A stretch of DNA of 64,000 bases, taken from NCBI GenBank assembly GCA_963676515.1, contig OY781061.1, forward strand, positions 124,001-188,000, in the 5' to 3' direction. The position numbers and the translations under genes are program-made. Shown one piece after another: positions 45,513-54,822 of this stretch. Source of the DNA: G963667145 sp963676515 [NCBI: Candidatus Cloacimonadota bacterium]. Lineage in GTDB: Bacteria; Cloacimonadota; Cloacimonadia; G963667145. Within the stretch, counting starts at the first letter, position 1. The number at the start of each line of letters is the position of its first letter. The notes under the pieces were generated by a model. It had not been told where the DNA came from and ran no database searches. It was given only the letters and a program-made list of their open reading frames with translations.

Positions 45513-46850
45513 TTACGCAAAATCTTTTTCCACTTGGCGAATATAACGATGATACAAAATAAGGGTTACCACAAAAGCCAAAATATCTGAGATAGGAAAA
45601 GATATCCAAATCCCGGTAATGCCAAAAATGGGCGATAAAATATAAACAAAAGGTATCAAAAAAACAAGTTGCCTCAATGTGTTCAAGATTAACGCTGGAC
45701 GATACTTACCGATAGACATAAAGCCCATCGAACCTATCATCTGAAAGCCCACCAAAGGGTAAGCCAGACTGAGTAAAACCAAAGCTGATTTGCCTGCAGG
45801 CAATATTTCCAAATCACTGGTAAAAATCCTGATCACCAAGGATGGGAAAAAGCACATCGCCACAAATCCCAAAGTGGTAACCACCGTCGCCCAGATGGTC
45901 GCTTTGTGGAAAACCTCTTTTACCTTACCAAAAGTGCGAGAACCGAAATGATAACCAGCTATAGGTTGCATACCTTGTGCCAAACCATAAACTGGCATAC
46001 AGATGAGCATCGCCATCCTGTGGTAAATACTAAAGATGCTGATAGCCACTCCACCTCCATAGGTGGACAAACGGTTGTTGAGTACCACTATGAGTATGGA
46101 GGAACTGACCTGATTGATAAAAGAAGAAAATCCCAATACCACCGTCTGCTTGAATATTCTCCAGTCAAAAATCAATCTCTCGAAATGAACTCTGCTGCCA
46201 TGGTTGGAAAAGTGAAAAACGACATAGCAACTTGCCACTACCTGAGCTATCACTGTGGCTAGAGCTGCTCCAAAAGTACCCATTTTAAAAAGATAAATCA
46301 TAAAAAAATCTAGCACAATATTTAAGCCACCGCCCAAAACCAAAATCCACATAGCCGCATTACTACGACCTTCGGCACGCAAAAGAGAATTGGTGACCAA
46401 AGATCCCATAAAAAATACTGTCCCCAAAATCATCACCACCAAATAGCGTTTGGCATAAAGATACACTAGTCCCTCAGCACCCGACAAGCGAAGGAAAATG
46501 GGCAAGCCCAAAATAGAAACCACAGTAATAATCACGCCTGTAGCCAAAGTCCCAAACACCACGGTACTCAGAGTGGAATAAGCCCTGCTGACTCTGCCCT
46601 CTCCCAAAGCTCTGGAAATGATAGATCCTCCGCCCACACCAAACATCATTGCGACAGACATAATAAACAACTGGAAAGGAAATCCGATAAAAACGCCCGC
46701 AATGCCGATAGGACCGATACAATGACCAACAAAAATAGTATCCACCAAACTGTAAGTGGCTACCACGCTCATCCCCACTATCGCAGGCAAAGACATATTC
46801 AAAAGAGATCTGTTTATGTTTTGGTCTCCCAATACTTCGTTGTGTATCAT
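45513..46850 (-). CDS. MATE family efflux transporter
   Basis: 445 residues with twelve membrane helices in two homologous halves. The start (INRSLLNMSLPAIVGMSVVA) and VDTIFVGHCIG are typical of the NorM/DinF-type MATE family, as is GLAQGMQPIAGYHFG in the second half. It exports cationic compounds against Na+ or H+. Substrate not predictable. It is one base from folD and adjoins lpxH. Confidence 0.9.
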   Translation of the reverse strand: MIHNEVLGDQNINRSLLNMSLPAIVGMSVVATYSLVDTIFVGHCIGPIGIAGVFIGFPFQLFIMSVAMMFGVGGGSIISRALGEGRVSRAYSTLSTVVFGTLATGVIITVVSILGLPIFLRLSGAEGLVYLYAKRYLVVMILGTVFFMGSLVTNSLLRAEGRSNAAMWILVLGGGLNIVLDFFMIYLFKMGTFGAALATVIAQVVASCYVVFHFSNHGSRVHFERLIFDWRIFKQTVVLGFSSFINQVSSSILIVVLNNRLSTYGGGVAISIFSIYHRMAMLICMPVYGLAQGMQPIAGYHFGSRTFGKVKEVFHKATIWATVVTTLGFVAMCFFPSLVIRIFTSDLEILPAGKSALVLLSLAYPLVGFQMIGSMGFMSIGKYRPALILNTLRQLVFLIPFVYILSPIFGITGIWISFPISDILAFVVTLILYHRYIRQVEKDFA

Positions 46851-46851
46851 T

Positions 46852-47712
46852 CTATTTCCTTAGGTTGCTATTTTTCTGATTGCACAAAAATAAAAGATTT
46901 TTAAAAATACAGTAAGTAGTAACCCTACCAACTCCACCTGGCACCACGCTGATGGCACTAGCTACCGACTTACAATCTGCAAAATCGACATCACCCACCA
47001 CTTGCTCATGTCCATCCACAGTTATCTGATTGATGCCCACATCTATCACCACCACGCCAGGCTTCAGATAGTCAGCCTTTATTTTTTCGGGGCAACCAAT
47101 AGCCACCACCAAGACATCCGCCTGCTGGGTGTAATCTTTAGGATTAGGAGTGTTAATATCTATCATCGTAACCTGCACACCACCATGGTAAGCTATCCAA
47201 TTTAACAAAGGTTTGCCCACTAGCGTGGAGATTCCCATTATCACTACTTTTTTTCCAAACTGCAAAAGATTATGCTTTTTGATAAGAGCAAATACCGCCC
47301 TAGCTGTACAAGGTACAGGAGCTTCATTTCCAGAGATAATTTTCCCTAGATTCTCATCCACCACACCTTCCACATCTTTATCCGCTGGGATTATCTTCAG
47401 CAATTCGTCTAAATCTATTCCTTGTGGCAAAGGTCTTTGGAGCATTATCCCATCTACAGCACTGTCATCTGCTAAAGTTTGCATTTTCTCTTTTAGCTCT
47501 TTAGAAGTGACTGACGAGGGAAAACTCTCAATCTGGCAAACTATCCCCAGCTGCTTAGCTTTTTGCTGAATATTTTTTACATAAATAAAAGAAGCTGGAT
47601 TTTCTCCCACAACCACTACCATCAAGGTAGGTTTTTGCAAGAAATTTCCAACCTCTGCTTTAATCTCAGCTTTTAATTCTTTCAAAAGCGGGACTACTTT
47701 TAGTTTGCTCAT
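46852..47712 (-). CDS. folD: methylene-THF dehydrogenase/methenyl-THF cyclohydrolase
   Basis: 286 residues. Substrate lysine in SFIYVKNIQQKAKQLGI, QRPLPQG, PCTARAV, the NADP region GISTLVGKPLLNW and VPGGVGRVTTY. The last motif usually reads PGGVGPMT, so Pro-Met is replaced by Arg-Val here. It interconverts C1-folates and would supply formyl-THF. Its 5' end overlaps ymdB by 47 bases, an unusually long overlap for two well-conserved genes. Confidence 0.93.
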   Translation of the reverse strand: MSKLKVVPLLKELKAEIKAEVGNFLQKPTLMVVVVGENPASFIYVKNIQQKAKQLGIVCQIESFPSSVTSKELKEKMQTLADDSAVDGIMLQRPLPQGIDLDELLKIIPADKDVEGVVDENLGKIISGNEAPVPCTARAVFALIKKHNLLQFGKKVVIMGISTLVGKPLLNWIAYHGGVQVTMIDINTPNPKDYTQQADVLVVAIGCPEKIKADYLKPGVVVIDVGINQITVDGHEQVVGDVDFADCKSVASAISVVPGGVGRVTTYCIFKNLLFLCNQKNSNLRK

Positions 47713-48481
47713 ATCCCCTTTTTATTCTCTCAATCTTAACAGTTTTACCTTTTTGTAACTCGACAAACACGGCGTTTATCTCTAGCCCTTCCCACGATGG
47801 GTGGTATCTTGCGGGCATACCACTAACATTTTTTCTCACCACTATCTCACGCTTCACACCGATGCCCGAGAGGTGTCCACCACTCATTCCCACATCCGTG
47901 ATATAGCCACAGCCCGACGGCAATATTTGCTCGTCTGCTGTTTGGATGTGTGTGTGCGTCCCCACTAAGCAGGAGATTTTACCATCAAAGTACAAAGACA
48001 ACATCCTCTTCTCGCCTGTGGCTTCAGCATGAAAATCGACAAAAACATTTTCCACGCCTGCTAAATCTCCTTGCAACATCTCGTCCAAAATTTCGATGGG
48101 AAAATTTGCTGGAGGCATAAAAGTTTGCCCAATAAGACACACCACGGCACACTCTTGACCATCTGCAGCTTTAAAGCGATAATATTCACCACCTAAAGCC
48201 TGTTTCTGTACATTCACCGGTTTCAATATCTCAGGGCTGTTGGCAAGAAAATCCAAGCTCTGTCTATTGTCCCAAAGGTGATTGCCCGAAGTGAAAACAT
48301 CTACGCCTGCTCTTTTCATCTGCAAGATAGATTTTTCACTAACCCCTCGACCATGATTTAGATTTTCACAATTGGCTATACACAAGTCAATTGCATACTC
48401 TTGCCTAAGATTAGCTAAATGCTCTTCTAGTAAATATCGACCAGGACCACCATAGATATCGCCAATAAACAAAATCTTCAT
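47666..48481 (-). CDS. ymdB: YmdB-type metallophosphoesterase
   Basis: 271 residues, family TIGR00282. FIGDIYGGPGRY, ANCENLNHGRG, TSGNHLWDNR, VDFHAEATGEK and GTHTHIQTADE are the metal and substrate motifs. Bacillus YmdB is a 2',3'-cyclic nucleotide phosphodiesterase. Adjacent to rny, as in many genomes; the ATG overlaps the rny stop (TAATG). Confidence 0.93.
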   Translation of the reverse strand: MKILFIGDIYGGPGRYLLEEHLANLRQEYAIDLCIANCENLNHGRGVSEKSILQMKRAGVDVFTSGNHLWDNRQSLDFLANSPEILKPVNVQKQALGGEYYRFKAADGQECAVVCLIGQTFMPPANFPIEILDEMLQGDLAGVENVFVDFHAEATGEKRMLSLYFDGKISCLVGTHTHIQTADEQILPSGCGYITDVGMSGGHLSGIGVKREIVVRKNVSGMPARYHPSWEGLEINAVFVELQKGKTVKIERIKRGYEQTKSSPAFERIKS

Positions 48482-50025
48482 TATTTGGCTATACCAGACA
48501 TCCTGTTTTCTCTGATGACCGTAACTTTTATTTGTCCTGGATACTGCATCTCTGCCTCAATCCTACCGACAATATCTTCCACCAAAAAGGCACAATTATC
48601 CTCTTTAATTTTCTCGGGATTCACTATCACTCTCAGCTCTCTTCCGGCTTGCACAGCAAAGACCTGCTTCACACCATCCATAGAGCTTGCGATCTCTTCC
48701 AGCTTGTCCAGTCTCTCTACATAAGACTCCAACACCTCGCGTCTAGCTCCTGGTCTTGCTCCTGATATAGAATCGCCAGCTTGCACTATCGGGCAATAAA
48801 CATTCGTAGATTCGATCTCTTCATGGTGAGCCTTGATAGCATCCACTATCACCTGTTTCTCGCCGTTCTTCTTGGCAAAGTTGCCACCAATGATAGCGTG
48901 AGTGCCTTCCACTTCGTAATCTATAGCTTTACCGATATCGTGTAAAAATCCCGCTCTTCTAGCTAAGCGTTGGTTCAATCCAAGTTCCGAAGCTATCATC
49001 CCTGATATCCAGCCCACTTCCATACTGTGCTTGAGCACATTCTGTCCATAGCTCGTCCTGTAATGCAGACGCCCAATCAGATTGACAATATTTCTGGGAA
49101 TTGTGCCCACATTCATCTTCAAACAAGCTTTCTTCCCGTAATTCTCTATTCTTTTGTCTATTTCAGCTTTAGATTTTTTCACAACCTCTTCGATTCTAGC
49201 TGGATGTATTCTGCCATCTTCGATCAACTTCTTCATAGCGTGCGAGGCGACCTCTCTCCTGACTGCCGAGAAGCACGAGAGCACAATAGCACCCGGAGTG
49301 TCATCCACTATTACATCCACACCAGTCTCTTTTTCAAAAGTCCTAATGTTTCTCCCTTCCCTACCTATTACCCTGCCTTTCATCTCGTCCGAGGACAAAG
49401 TTATCACGCTCACCACGGAGTCGGAAGCGTAATCAACTGCCAATTTCTGTACACTATCTGCCAAAATTTTAGCAGACTTTTCTTTGGCGTTCTCTTTCAC
49501 CTCTTGCTCTATATCGTTGATTTTACGAGCTACGCCCTCTCTTGCTTTTTCCAAAAGATTATTCATCAACACATCAAGTGCCTCATCTTTAGAATAGCCA
49601 GCTATTTGAGACAACTTATCAGTTTGCTCAGCTACAAGCTCATCTACTTTTTCGGTTTTCTCTTCGATGGTTTTTGTCTTCTCTTGCAAGTTGCTTTCTA
49701 AACTTTTGATATTTTCTTCTTTCTTATCCAGAGTTTCTAAGCGAGCATCTAATTTGCTAATTCTTTTGTTGTAAGCATTTTCTTGTCGTCTTAGTTCTTC
49801 TTCTCGTGTAGAAAGTTTTCTCAATCGGTGTTTTTCTTTCTTAGCAATTGAACTTTCTGCTTCTCTCATTTTTTGATTTATCAAGTTGTCAGCTTTTTTT
49901 TGTGCGTCTTTGATGGTTTTCTGAGCCTTTTTGTAATTCCCCGAAAGCCGAACTTTGAGGAAAAAAGACAAAGCAAACACCAAAAGGGTCGCCCCCATAA
50001 AAGTATAATTTAATGTATTTAACAT
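48481..50025 (-). CDS. rny: ribonuclease Y
   Basis: 514 residues. An N-terminal membrane helix, a long coiled coil (about 30-150), a KH domain (GRVIGREGRNIRTFEKETGVD) and an HD domain (RRAGFLHDIGKAIDYE, AIKAHHEEIES). It is the membrane-bound endonuclease that initiates mRNA decay in many bacteria without RNase E. AAGGAG lies before the ATG. The gene begins just after the 6S RNA terminator. Confidence 0.95.
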   Translation of the reverse strand: MLNTLNYTFMGATLLVFALSFFLKVRLSGNYKKAQKTIKDAQKKADNLINQKMREAESSIAKKEKHRLRKLSTREEELRRQENAYNKRISKLDARLETLDKKEENIKSLESNLQEKTKTIEEKTEKVDELVAEQTDKLSQIAGYSKDEALDVLMNNLLEKAREGVARKINDIEQEVKENAKEKSAKILADSVQKLAVDYASDSVVSVITLSSDEMKGRVIGREGRNIRTFEKETGVDVIVDDTPGAIVLSCFSAVRREVASHAMKKLIEDGRIHPARIEEVVKKSKAEIDKRIENYGKKACLKMNVGTIPRNIVNLIGRLHYRTSYGQNVLKHSMEVGWISGMIASELGLNQRLARRAGFLHDIGKAIDYEVEGTHAIIGGNFAKKNGEKQVIVDAIKAHHEEIESTNVYCPIVQAGDSISGARPGARREVLESYVERLDKLEEIASSMDGVKQVFAVQAGRELRVIVNPEKIKEDNCAFLVEDIVGRIEAEMQYPGQIKVTVIRENRMSGIAK

Positions 50026-50043
50026 TATATCTCCTTAGTATAA

Positions 50044-50213
50044 TAAAAAAACCCGTAATACCGTGTAGCACGGCTTATCTTGAACTTAACTTCAAGGTGG
50101 GATATTCATCAAGCTACTCCGCAAATCCGAGTACAATCACGGCTCAAGCTAAGAGCAGAAGCTTACATCCCTTATTATAACTAGTTCAAATGATATAACT
50201 AGCCGTCTATCAC
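50044..50213 (-). ncRNA. ssrS: 6S RNA (candidate)
   Basis: A structured RNA starting five bases after zapA, the usual neighbour of ssrS. The ends pair (GTGATAGACGGCT, 50213-50201, with AGCCGTGCTACAC near 50074-50062). The 3' part, ACCTTGAAGTTAAGTTCAAG followed by ATAAGCC, closely resembles E. coli 6S (CACCUUGAACCAAGGGUUCAAGG, then UUACAGCC), and CTTGAGCCG echoes its CUGAGCCG. A CCGTG/TACGG hairpin and T7 run (50044-50050) end it. 6S RNA binds housekeeping RNA polymerase in slow growth. Length about 155-170 nt, slightly short. Not tested with a covariance model. Confidence 0.7.
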
Positions 50214-50218
50214 TAATA

Positions 50219-50485
50219 TTACAGGCTTTTATCCAATAAAATTTCTATTTTGCCAATAGTTTCTTCACTATCTATCTGATCTGACAAAAAATCCAAACAC
50301 AGCAAGGTCAATATCTTTATCTGCGAGGTCGAATCTCCCATTTTCCTTGATTTTTGACCTATCAATCTGTTTAATTTTTTGACACATTCTTCCAACTTGT
50401 CTTTACTTTCGGCATTTACTTTGAACTCATAAGGAAGACCGAAAATATTAACTTGAACTGAAACTTTCTCATCAGGAGTTATCAT
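50219..50485 (-). CDS. zapA: cell division protein ZapA
   Basis: 88 residues: VSVQVNIFGLPYEFKV is the usual start, followed by a coiled-coil helix with LNRLIGQKSRKM and ILTLLCLDFL. ZapA cross-links FtsZ filaments at the division ring. It overlaps the small coiled-coil gene upstream by four bases (ATGA) and directly precedes the 6S RNA. Confidence 0.87.
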   Translation of the reverse strand: MITPDEKVSVQVNIFGLPYEFKVNAESKDKLEECVKKLNRLIGQKSRKMGDSTSQIKILTLLCLDFLSDQIDSEETIGKIEILLDKSL

Positions 50486-50715
50486 AAACTTTTTACAAGG
50501 CTTTGCAACTTTTCCATCTTAGTGGCAATTTGCTCTAGTTTACTTTCTTTGGCTACCAACTTCCCTTTTAACACGAGTATCTCTTCTTCTTCTGTTTGTT
50601 TGTCTGACTCCGCTTTGCTAAAATCCAACACACCCTGATCAAGCTCAGCTTCCAATCTTTTACACTTATCTACCAGCCTGTTTATTTTCTCTTCTATTTT
50701 AGATAGTTTACTCAT
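50482..50715 (-). CDS. small coiled-coil protein between pheT and zapA (ZapB-like position)
   Basis: 77 residues, predicted to be one continuous heptad-repeat helix rich in Lys, Glu and Leu, starting MSKLSKIEEKINRLVDKCK. Four-base overlaps at both ends tie it to pheT and zapA. In other bacteria small coiled-coil proteins next to zapA help form the Z ring, so a ZapB-like role is possible. Low-complexity sequence makes homology uncertain. Confidence 0.65.
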   Translation of the reverse strand: MSKLSKIEEKINRLVDKCKRLEAELDQGVLDFSKAESDKQTEEEEILVLKGKLVAKESKLEQIATKMEKLQSLVKSL

Positions 50716-53090
50716 CTGAGCTTTGCACCAAACTCACTTTGCATCACTTTTACTATCTTTTCAAACTCTTTTCCTGCCATATCATCGGTCAAGGTTTTTT
50801 CACTTGAAAAAAAATCGAGAGCAAAAGTCAAACTTCTCTTATCAGCTTCAATTCCTTTGCCTGTATATTTATCATAAAGTTTTATATTTTGCAAAAATTT
50901 GGAGCTACTTTTTATTTTTCTTTTTATCTTATCGTAGCTATATTCCAGAGGCACGATAATGGATAAATCTCTTTTTACACTAGGATATTTTTGCGGAGCT
51001 ATGAACTCAAAACCTTTTTGGGTAAGCAAAGAAAGTACCTTTTCAAAATCAAACACCAAAGCAAAAACCTCTTTTTTTACGCCAAAATTTTTAGCTATTA
51101 CTCTATCGACTCTGCCCAAAACCGCTACTTGCTTTCCCTTAATCTTCAACTCTAATTCACAAGTCGAATCGAATAAAACTTGCTCGCCAGAATAAGAGAA
51201 CTCATAATCTTTCACCCCTAAGACTGCCAAGTAATCTTTCAGCACACCTTTTAAATCGTAAATATCATAATCTCTGTCTAGCATAGACCAGTGCAACTTC
51301 TTCGCTTTGCCACACACCACCAATGCTAGTTGTAAGGGCTCATGAGCAAATCCGTCATCTTTTGCAAAATATATTTTATTTAGCTCGAAAAGTTTCACCG
51401 CTTCTTGACCTTTGTTGAGATTGTATTCCATATTTTTCAGGAGCTGAGGAATAAGCTCTTTTCGCAAGTAAGCCATATCTGCACCTAACGGATTGGTAAG
51501 CTCCACAGCCTGTTTTTCATCCACCATACCCGTTTTTTGCTCTTCACTCACAAAGCTGGTATTCAATGCTTGATAAAACCCTTGTAAAACCAAAAAATCT
51601 TCCGTTTTCCTTTTGATTTCCCTCTTGAATTTATCTCCGATGACCTGCTCCCCACTAGAAGACGGCACATTGTTGTACCCGTGCAATCTAATAATCTCCT
51701 CTATAAGATCTATCTCGCGATAAATATCTTGTCTAAAATAAGGAACTCTGAATTTCAATAAATCTTGCTCTTGTGCGACCAACTCCAAATCCAAAGCTGT
51801 AAGATAAGAGATGATGCTCTTTTCTGGAATGCTCACATTGAGCAATCTTTTCACTCTAGATAGGCGAACGCCCACTATTTTTTCTTCTTCCGATTGTGGA
51901 TTTGAATCCGCATAAACTGTTTGTAACTCACCTTCACTCACAGTTGCCATCATCTTGGCAGCTCTAGGAACGACATAATCTAAAGCTTTGGGCGACAACC
52001 CTCTTTCGTAACGATAAGAAGCATCGGTGAAAATTTTATGAAAATGGGAAGTTTTGTGCACACAAGGGTAAGAAAAATTAGCAACCTCCAGCAAAACATT
52101 TTTCGTGTCTTCGCTCACTGCGGACGATTTACCGCCAATGACACCTGCTATTCCCAAAATTTTCACTGCGTCTGCTACCACCAAATCGGAACTCCGCAAC
52201 TGATAGGTCTTGCCGTTTAACGCCTCAAGTGTCTCGCCATCACGAGCGAAACGCACCTCTACTTTGCCACCTTCTATTTTGTCCAAATCGTAAGCGTGCA
52301 TAGGCTGACCTTGCTCCAAAAGCAAATAGTTGGTCACTCCCACCAGATCGTTGACCTTGTTTACTCCGTTGGCATCCAAAGCAGATGCCATCCAGTCGGG
52401 CATATCACCACTAACAGACAGATTATTTATTTGAGTAAGGGTAAAACGAGGACATGCCTCAGAAACATTGTTTATTAGCTTTATCCCACATGGCAAATCC
52501 CCAGGCGTAAGACCCAAATCGGCTGTCTTGGGCTGTGTGTAAGGTTTACCCAAAATAGCTGCGACATCTCTGGCGAGACCCACCATACCTAGCAGATCTG
52601 GACGGTTCGGCGTAATTTCCACATCCACCACCACATCACCATAGCCAAGTGTAGCCAAGGACGCACCCAATTCGGCATCTTGCTCTAGCTCCATAATGCC
52701 ACTATGGTCGTTGTCCAGACAGAGCTCTTTCCCACTGCAAAGCATACCATTTGATTCCACACCACGAAGTTTTGCTTTCTTGATCTTGAAATTCCCTATT
52801 ACAGCACCCACAGGAGCAAAAGCTGTAAGCATACCTTCTTTGCAGTTAGGAGCTCCACACACTACCTGATACTCGGCTTTCCCATCGGACACGGTGCAAA
52901 GTTTCAAGCGATCAGCGTTCGGATGTGGCTCAGCCTTTAGCACTTTCGCCACTACGATGTCTTTGATAGCCGTCAAGGAATCTATCACCTCTTCTACCTC
53001 TATGCCGGCAAAAGTTATCTTATCCGTAAAATCGTCTATCGATAGGTCAAACTCCACAAATTGTTTTAACCATTTTAAAGATATTTTCAT
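50712..53090 (-). CDS. pheT: phenylalanine-tRNA ligase beta subunit
   Basis: 792 residues, complete. An N-terminal EMAP/tRNA-binding domain (VVAKVLKAEPHPNADRLKLC) is followed by B3/B4 editing, B5 DNA-binding-like, the catalytic-like core (GFYQALNTSFVSEEQ) and a C-terminal anticodon-binding FDX-ACB domain (YPSVKRDLSIIVP). It charges tRNA-Phe with PheS as an alpha2-beta2 enzyme. Confidence 0.97.
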   Translation of the reverse strand: MKISLKWLKQFVEFDLSIDDFTDKITFAGIEVEEVIDSLTAIKDIVVAKVLKAEPHPNADRLKLCTVSDGKAEYQVVCGAPNCKEGMLTAFAPVGAVIGNFKIKKAKLRGVESNGMLCSGKELCLDNDHSGIMELEQDAELGASLATLGYGDVVVDVEITPNRPDLLGMVGLARDVAAILGKPYTQPKTADLGLTPGDLPCGIKLINNVSEACPRFTLTQINNLSVSGDMPDWMASALDANGVNKVNDLVGVTNYLLLEQGQPMHAYDLDKIEGGKVEVRFARDGETLEALNGKTYQLRSSDLVVADAVKILGIAGVIGGKSSAVSEDTKNVLLEVANFSYPCVHKTSHFHKIFTDASYRYERGLSPKALDYVVPRAAKMMATVSEGELQTVYADSNPQSEEEKIVGVRLSRVKRLLNVSIPEKSIISYLTALDLELVAQEQDLLKFRVPYFRQDIYREIDLIEEIIRLHGYNNVPSSSGEQVIGDKFKREIKRKTEDFLVLQGFYQALNTSFVSEEQKTGMVDEKQAVELTNPLGADMAYLRKELIPQLLKNMEYNLNKGQEAVKLFELNKIYFAKDDGFAHEPLQLALVVCGKAKKLHWSMLDRDYDIYDLKGVLKDYLAVLGVKDYEFSYSGEQVLFDSTCELELKIKGKQVAVLGRVDRVIAKNFGVKKEVFALVFDFEKVLSLLTQKGFEFIAPQKYPSVKRDLSIIVPLEYSYDKIKRKIKSSSKFLQNIKLYDKYTGKGIEADKRSLTFALDFFSSEKTLTDDMAGKEFEKIVKVMQSEFGAKLR

Positions 53091-53211
53091 CTATTCTCCT
53101 CAACCATGATAATCTTCTCTCAAAATTTATTTTATAAAAAAGCGGAAATGGGAATCCTGCCGATACTACTAAAAACTTACATTTTCAAAGACAGAACTCA
53201 GCTTTTTTTAC

Positions 53212-54219
53212 TTAACTTAATTGTTGCAAAAACTCTATGTCATTTTCAAAAAGTAGCCGAATATCGGGGATTTTGTATTTGAGCATCGTGATACGATCTA
53301 TACCCAAACCGAAAGCAAACCCTGTGTATTTTTCGGAATCGATACCGACATTGTCCAGGACATTGGGATCAACCATACCACATCCACCCATCTCCAACCA
53401 CCCACTGTTTTTGCAGACAGGGCAACCTTGCCCGCCACAAGACACGCAAGAGATGTCTATCTCTCCGCTAGGCTCTGTGAAGGGGAAAAAATGAGGACGG
53501 AAGCGAGAACGAACAGCGGCACCAAACATCTTGGTGGTGAACATCTGCAAAGTGTCCCTAAGGTCTGTAAAAGAGGTATGCTCGGTCACGACCAAAGCCT
53601 CCACTTGATGAAACACGGGTGAATGAGAAGCATCGGGGCTATCTTTGCGATAACATCTGCCCAGCGAGATAATCTTAATCGGAGGTTGAAAATTTTCCAT
53701 CACCCTGATTTGCTCAGTCGAGGTTTGAGATCGCAAAAGCTTGCCACCTTTGGTGTAAAAAGTGTCCGTGATATTTCTGGAAGAATGGTCTGCAGGTGTA
53801 TTCAAAGCATCGAAATTATGATAATCGTCCTCCACCTCACCATACGAAGATATCTCGAAACCCATAGAGATAAAGACATCTTCAATTTGGCGGGAGACGA
53901 TACTCAGAGGGTGCAATTTCCCTAAAGCTCTACTTCTGGCAGGCATAGTCAAATCAACATTCTTATCGCCTTGCTTAGAATCCAAAAAATCAACTGCCGA
54001 TTTTATCTTAGACAAAATCTTGGTTTTGAACACATTCACAAGTTTCCCAAATTCTGGTCTTTTTTCTTGGGGAAGCTCTTTCATCTTGATCAGTAAAGAT
54101 GAAATTTCACTTTTTTTCCCCACGAAAGCGGACTTTATGTTGTTTATCTCGTGACTGGTTTTGGCACTCTCCAACTTTTCTTTCAGCTCAGAGTATATTT
54201 GCTCCAACTTCGCCTGCAT
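53212..54219 (-). CDS. pheS: phenylalanine-tRNA ligase alpha subunit
   Basis: 335 residues. An N-terminal coiled coil is followed by class II motifs: HPLSIVSRQIEDVFISMGF, NFDALNTPADHSSRN, motif 2 (RCYRKDSPDASHSPVFHQVE) and motif 3 (GFAFGLGIDRITML). A Cys4 cluster CVSCGGQGCPVC lies before motif 3, seen in some bacterial PheS. 121 bases separate it from pheT. Confidence 0.97.
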   Translation of the reverse strand: MQAKLEQIYSELKEKLESAKTSHEINNIKSAFVGKKSEISSLLIKMKELPQEKRPEFGKLVNVFKTKILSKIKSAVDFLDSKQGDKNVDLTMPARSRALGKLHPLSIVSRQIEDVFISMGFEISSYGEVEDDYHNFDALNTPADHSSRNITDTFYTKGGKLLRSQTSTEQIRVMENFQPPIKIISLGRCYRKDSPDASHSPVFHQVEALVVTEHTSFTDLRDTLQMFTTKMFGAAVRSRFRPHFFPFTEPSGEIDISCVSCGGQGCPVCKNSGWLEMGGCGMVDPNVLDNVGIDSEKYTGFAFGLGIDRITMLKYKIPDIRLLFENDIEFLQQLS

Positions 54220-54247
54220 AATTCGATCCTTCCTGTTTAATCTTCTT

Positions 54248-54607
54248 TTAGTTAGCTAGGCTGGATTTTACTTGCTCACAAATCTTGTCGAAAGCCTCTT
54301 TGTCGTGCATAGCTAGGTAGGCAAGAGTCTTTCTGTTCAATTGGATGTTGCTCTTGGCAAGTCCATCTATAAATTTGCTATAGCTCAGCCCATTTACTCT
54401 GGCAGCAGCATTTATTCTCACGATCCACAATTTCCTGAACTCTCTTTTGCGTACTTTACGGTCACGATAAGCGTACAAGTTACTTTTTTCCACAGCCAAT
54501 TTGGCAGTACGATAAAGTTTACTTTTTCCTCCAAAATATCCTTTGGCGGAGTCTAAAACTTTTTTTCTTCTTTTCTTAGCAGCTACATTATTTGTACTTC
54601 TTGACAT
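54248..54607 (-). CDS. rplT: 50S ribosomal protein L20
   Basis: 119 residues. [24 protein letters not shown], then [20 protein letters not shown] and [21 protein letters not shown] are the classic L20 sequence. It is an early assembly protein and known autoregulator of infC-rpmI-rplT in other bacteria. It follows rpmI by ten bases. Confidence 0.98.
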   Translation of the reverse strand: MSRSTNNVAAKKRRKKVLDSAKGYFGGKSKLYRTAKLAVEKSNLYAYRDRKVRKREFRKLWIVRINAAARVNGLSYSKFIDGLAKSNIQLNRKTLAYLAMHDKEAFDKICEQVKSSLAN

Positions 54608-54617
54608 TTTATTCTCC

Positions 54618-54809
54618 TTAGCCCAACATTCTCTTTATTCTAGGTGCATCTGCTTTACTCACTAGAGTAGCACCTCTCAAATTTCTTTCTCTTTTGGGGC
54701 TTTTTTTGGTCATAATATGACCAGCATTAGCTTGATTTCTTTTCACTTTTCCATTAGCGGTTAACTTAAATCTTTTTACCGCTCCCTTGCGAGTTTTCAT
54801 TTTCGGCAT
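54618..54809 (-). CDS. rpmI: 50S ribosomal protein L35
   Basis: 63 residues. [20 protein letters not shown] and [16 protein letters not shown] identify L35. It lies between infC and rplT in the conserved order, 13 bases after infC. Confidence 0.98.
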   Translation of the reverse strand: MPKMKTRKGAVKRFKLTANGKVKRNQANAGHIMTKKSPKRERNLRGATLVSKADAPRIKRMLG

Positions 54810-54822
54810 AACAAACTCCTGT

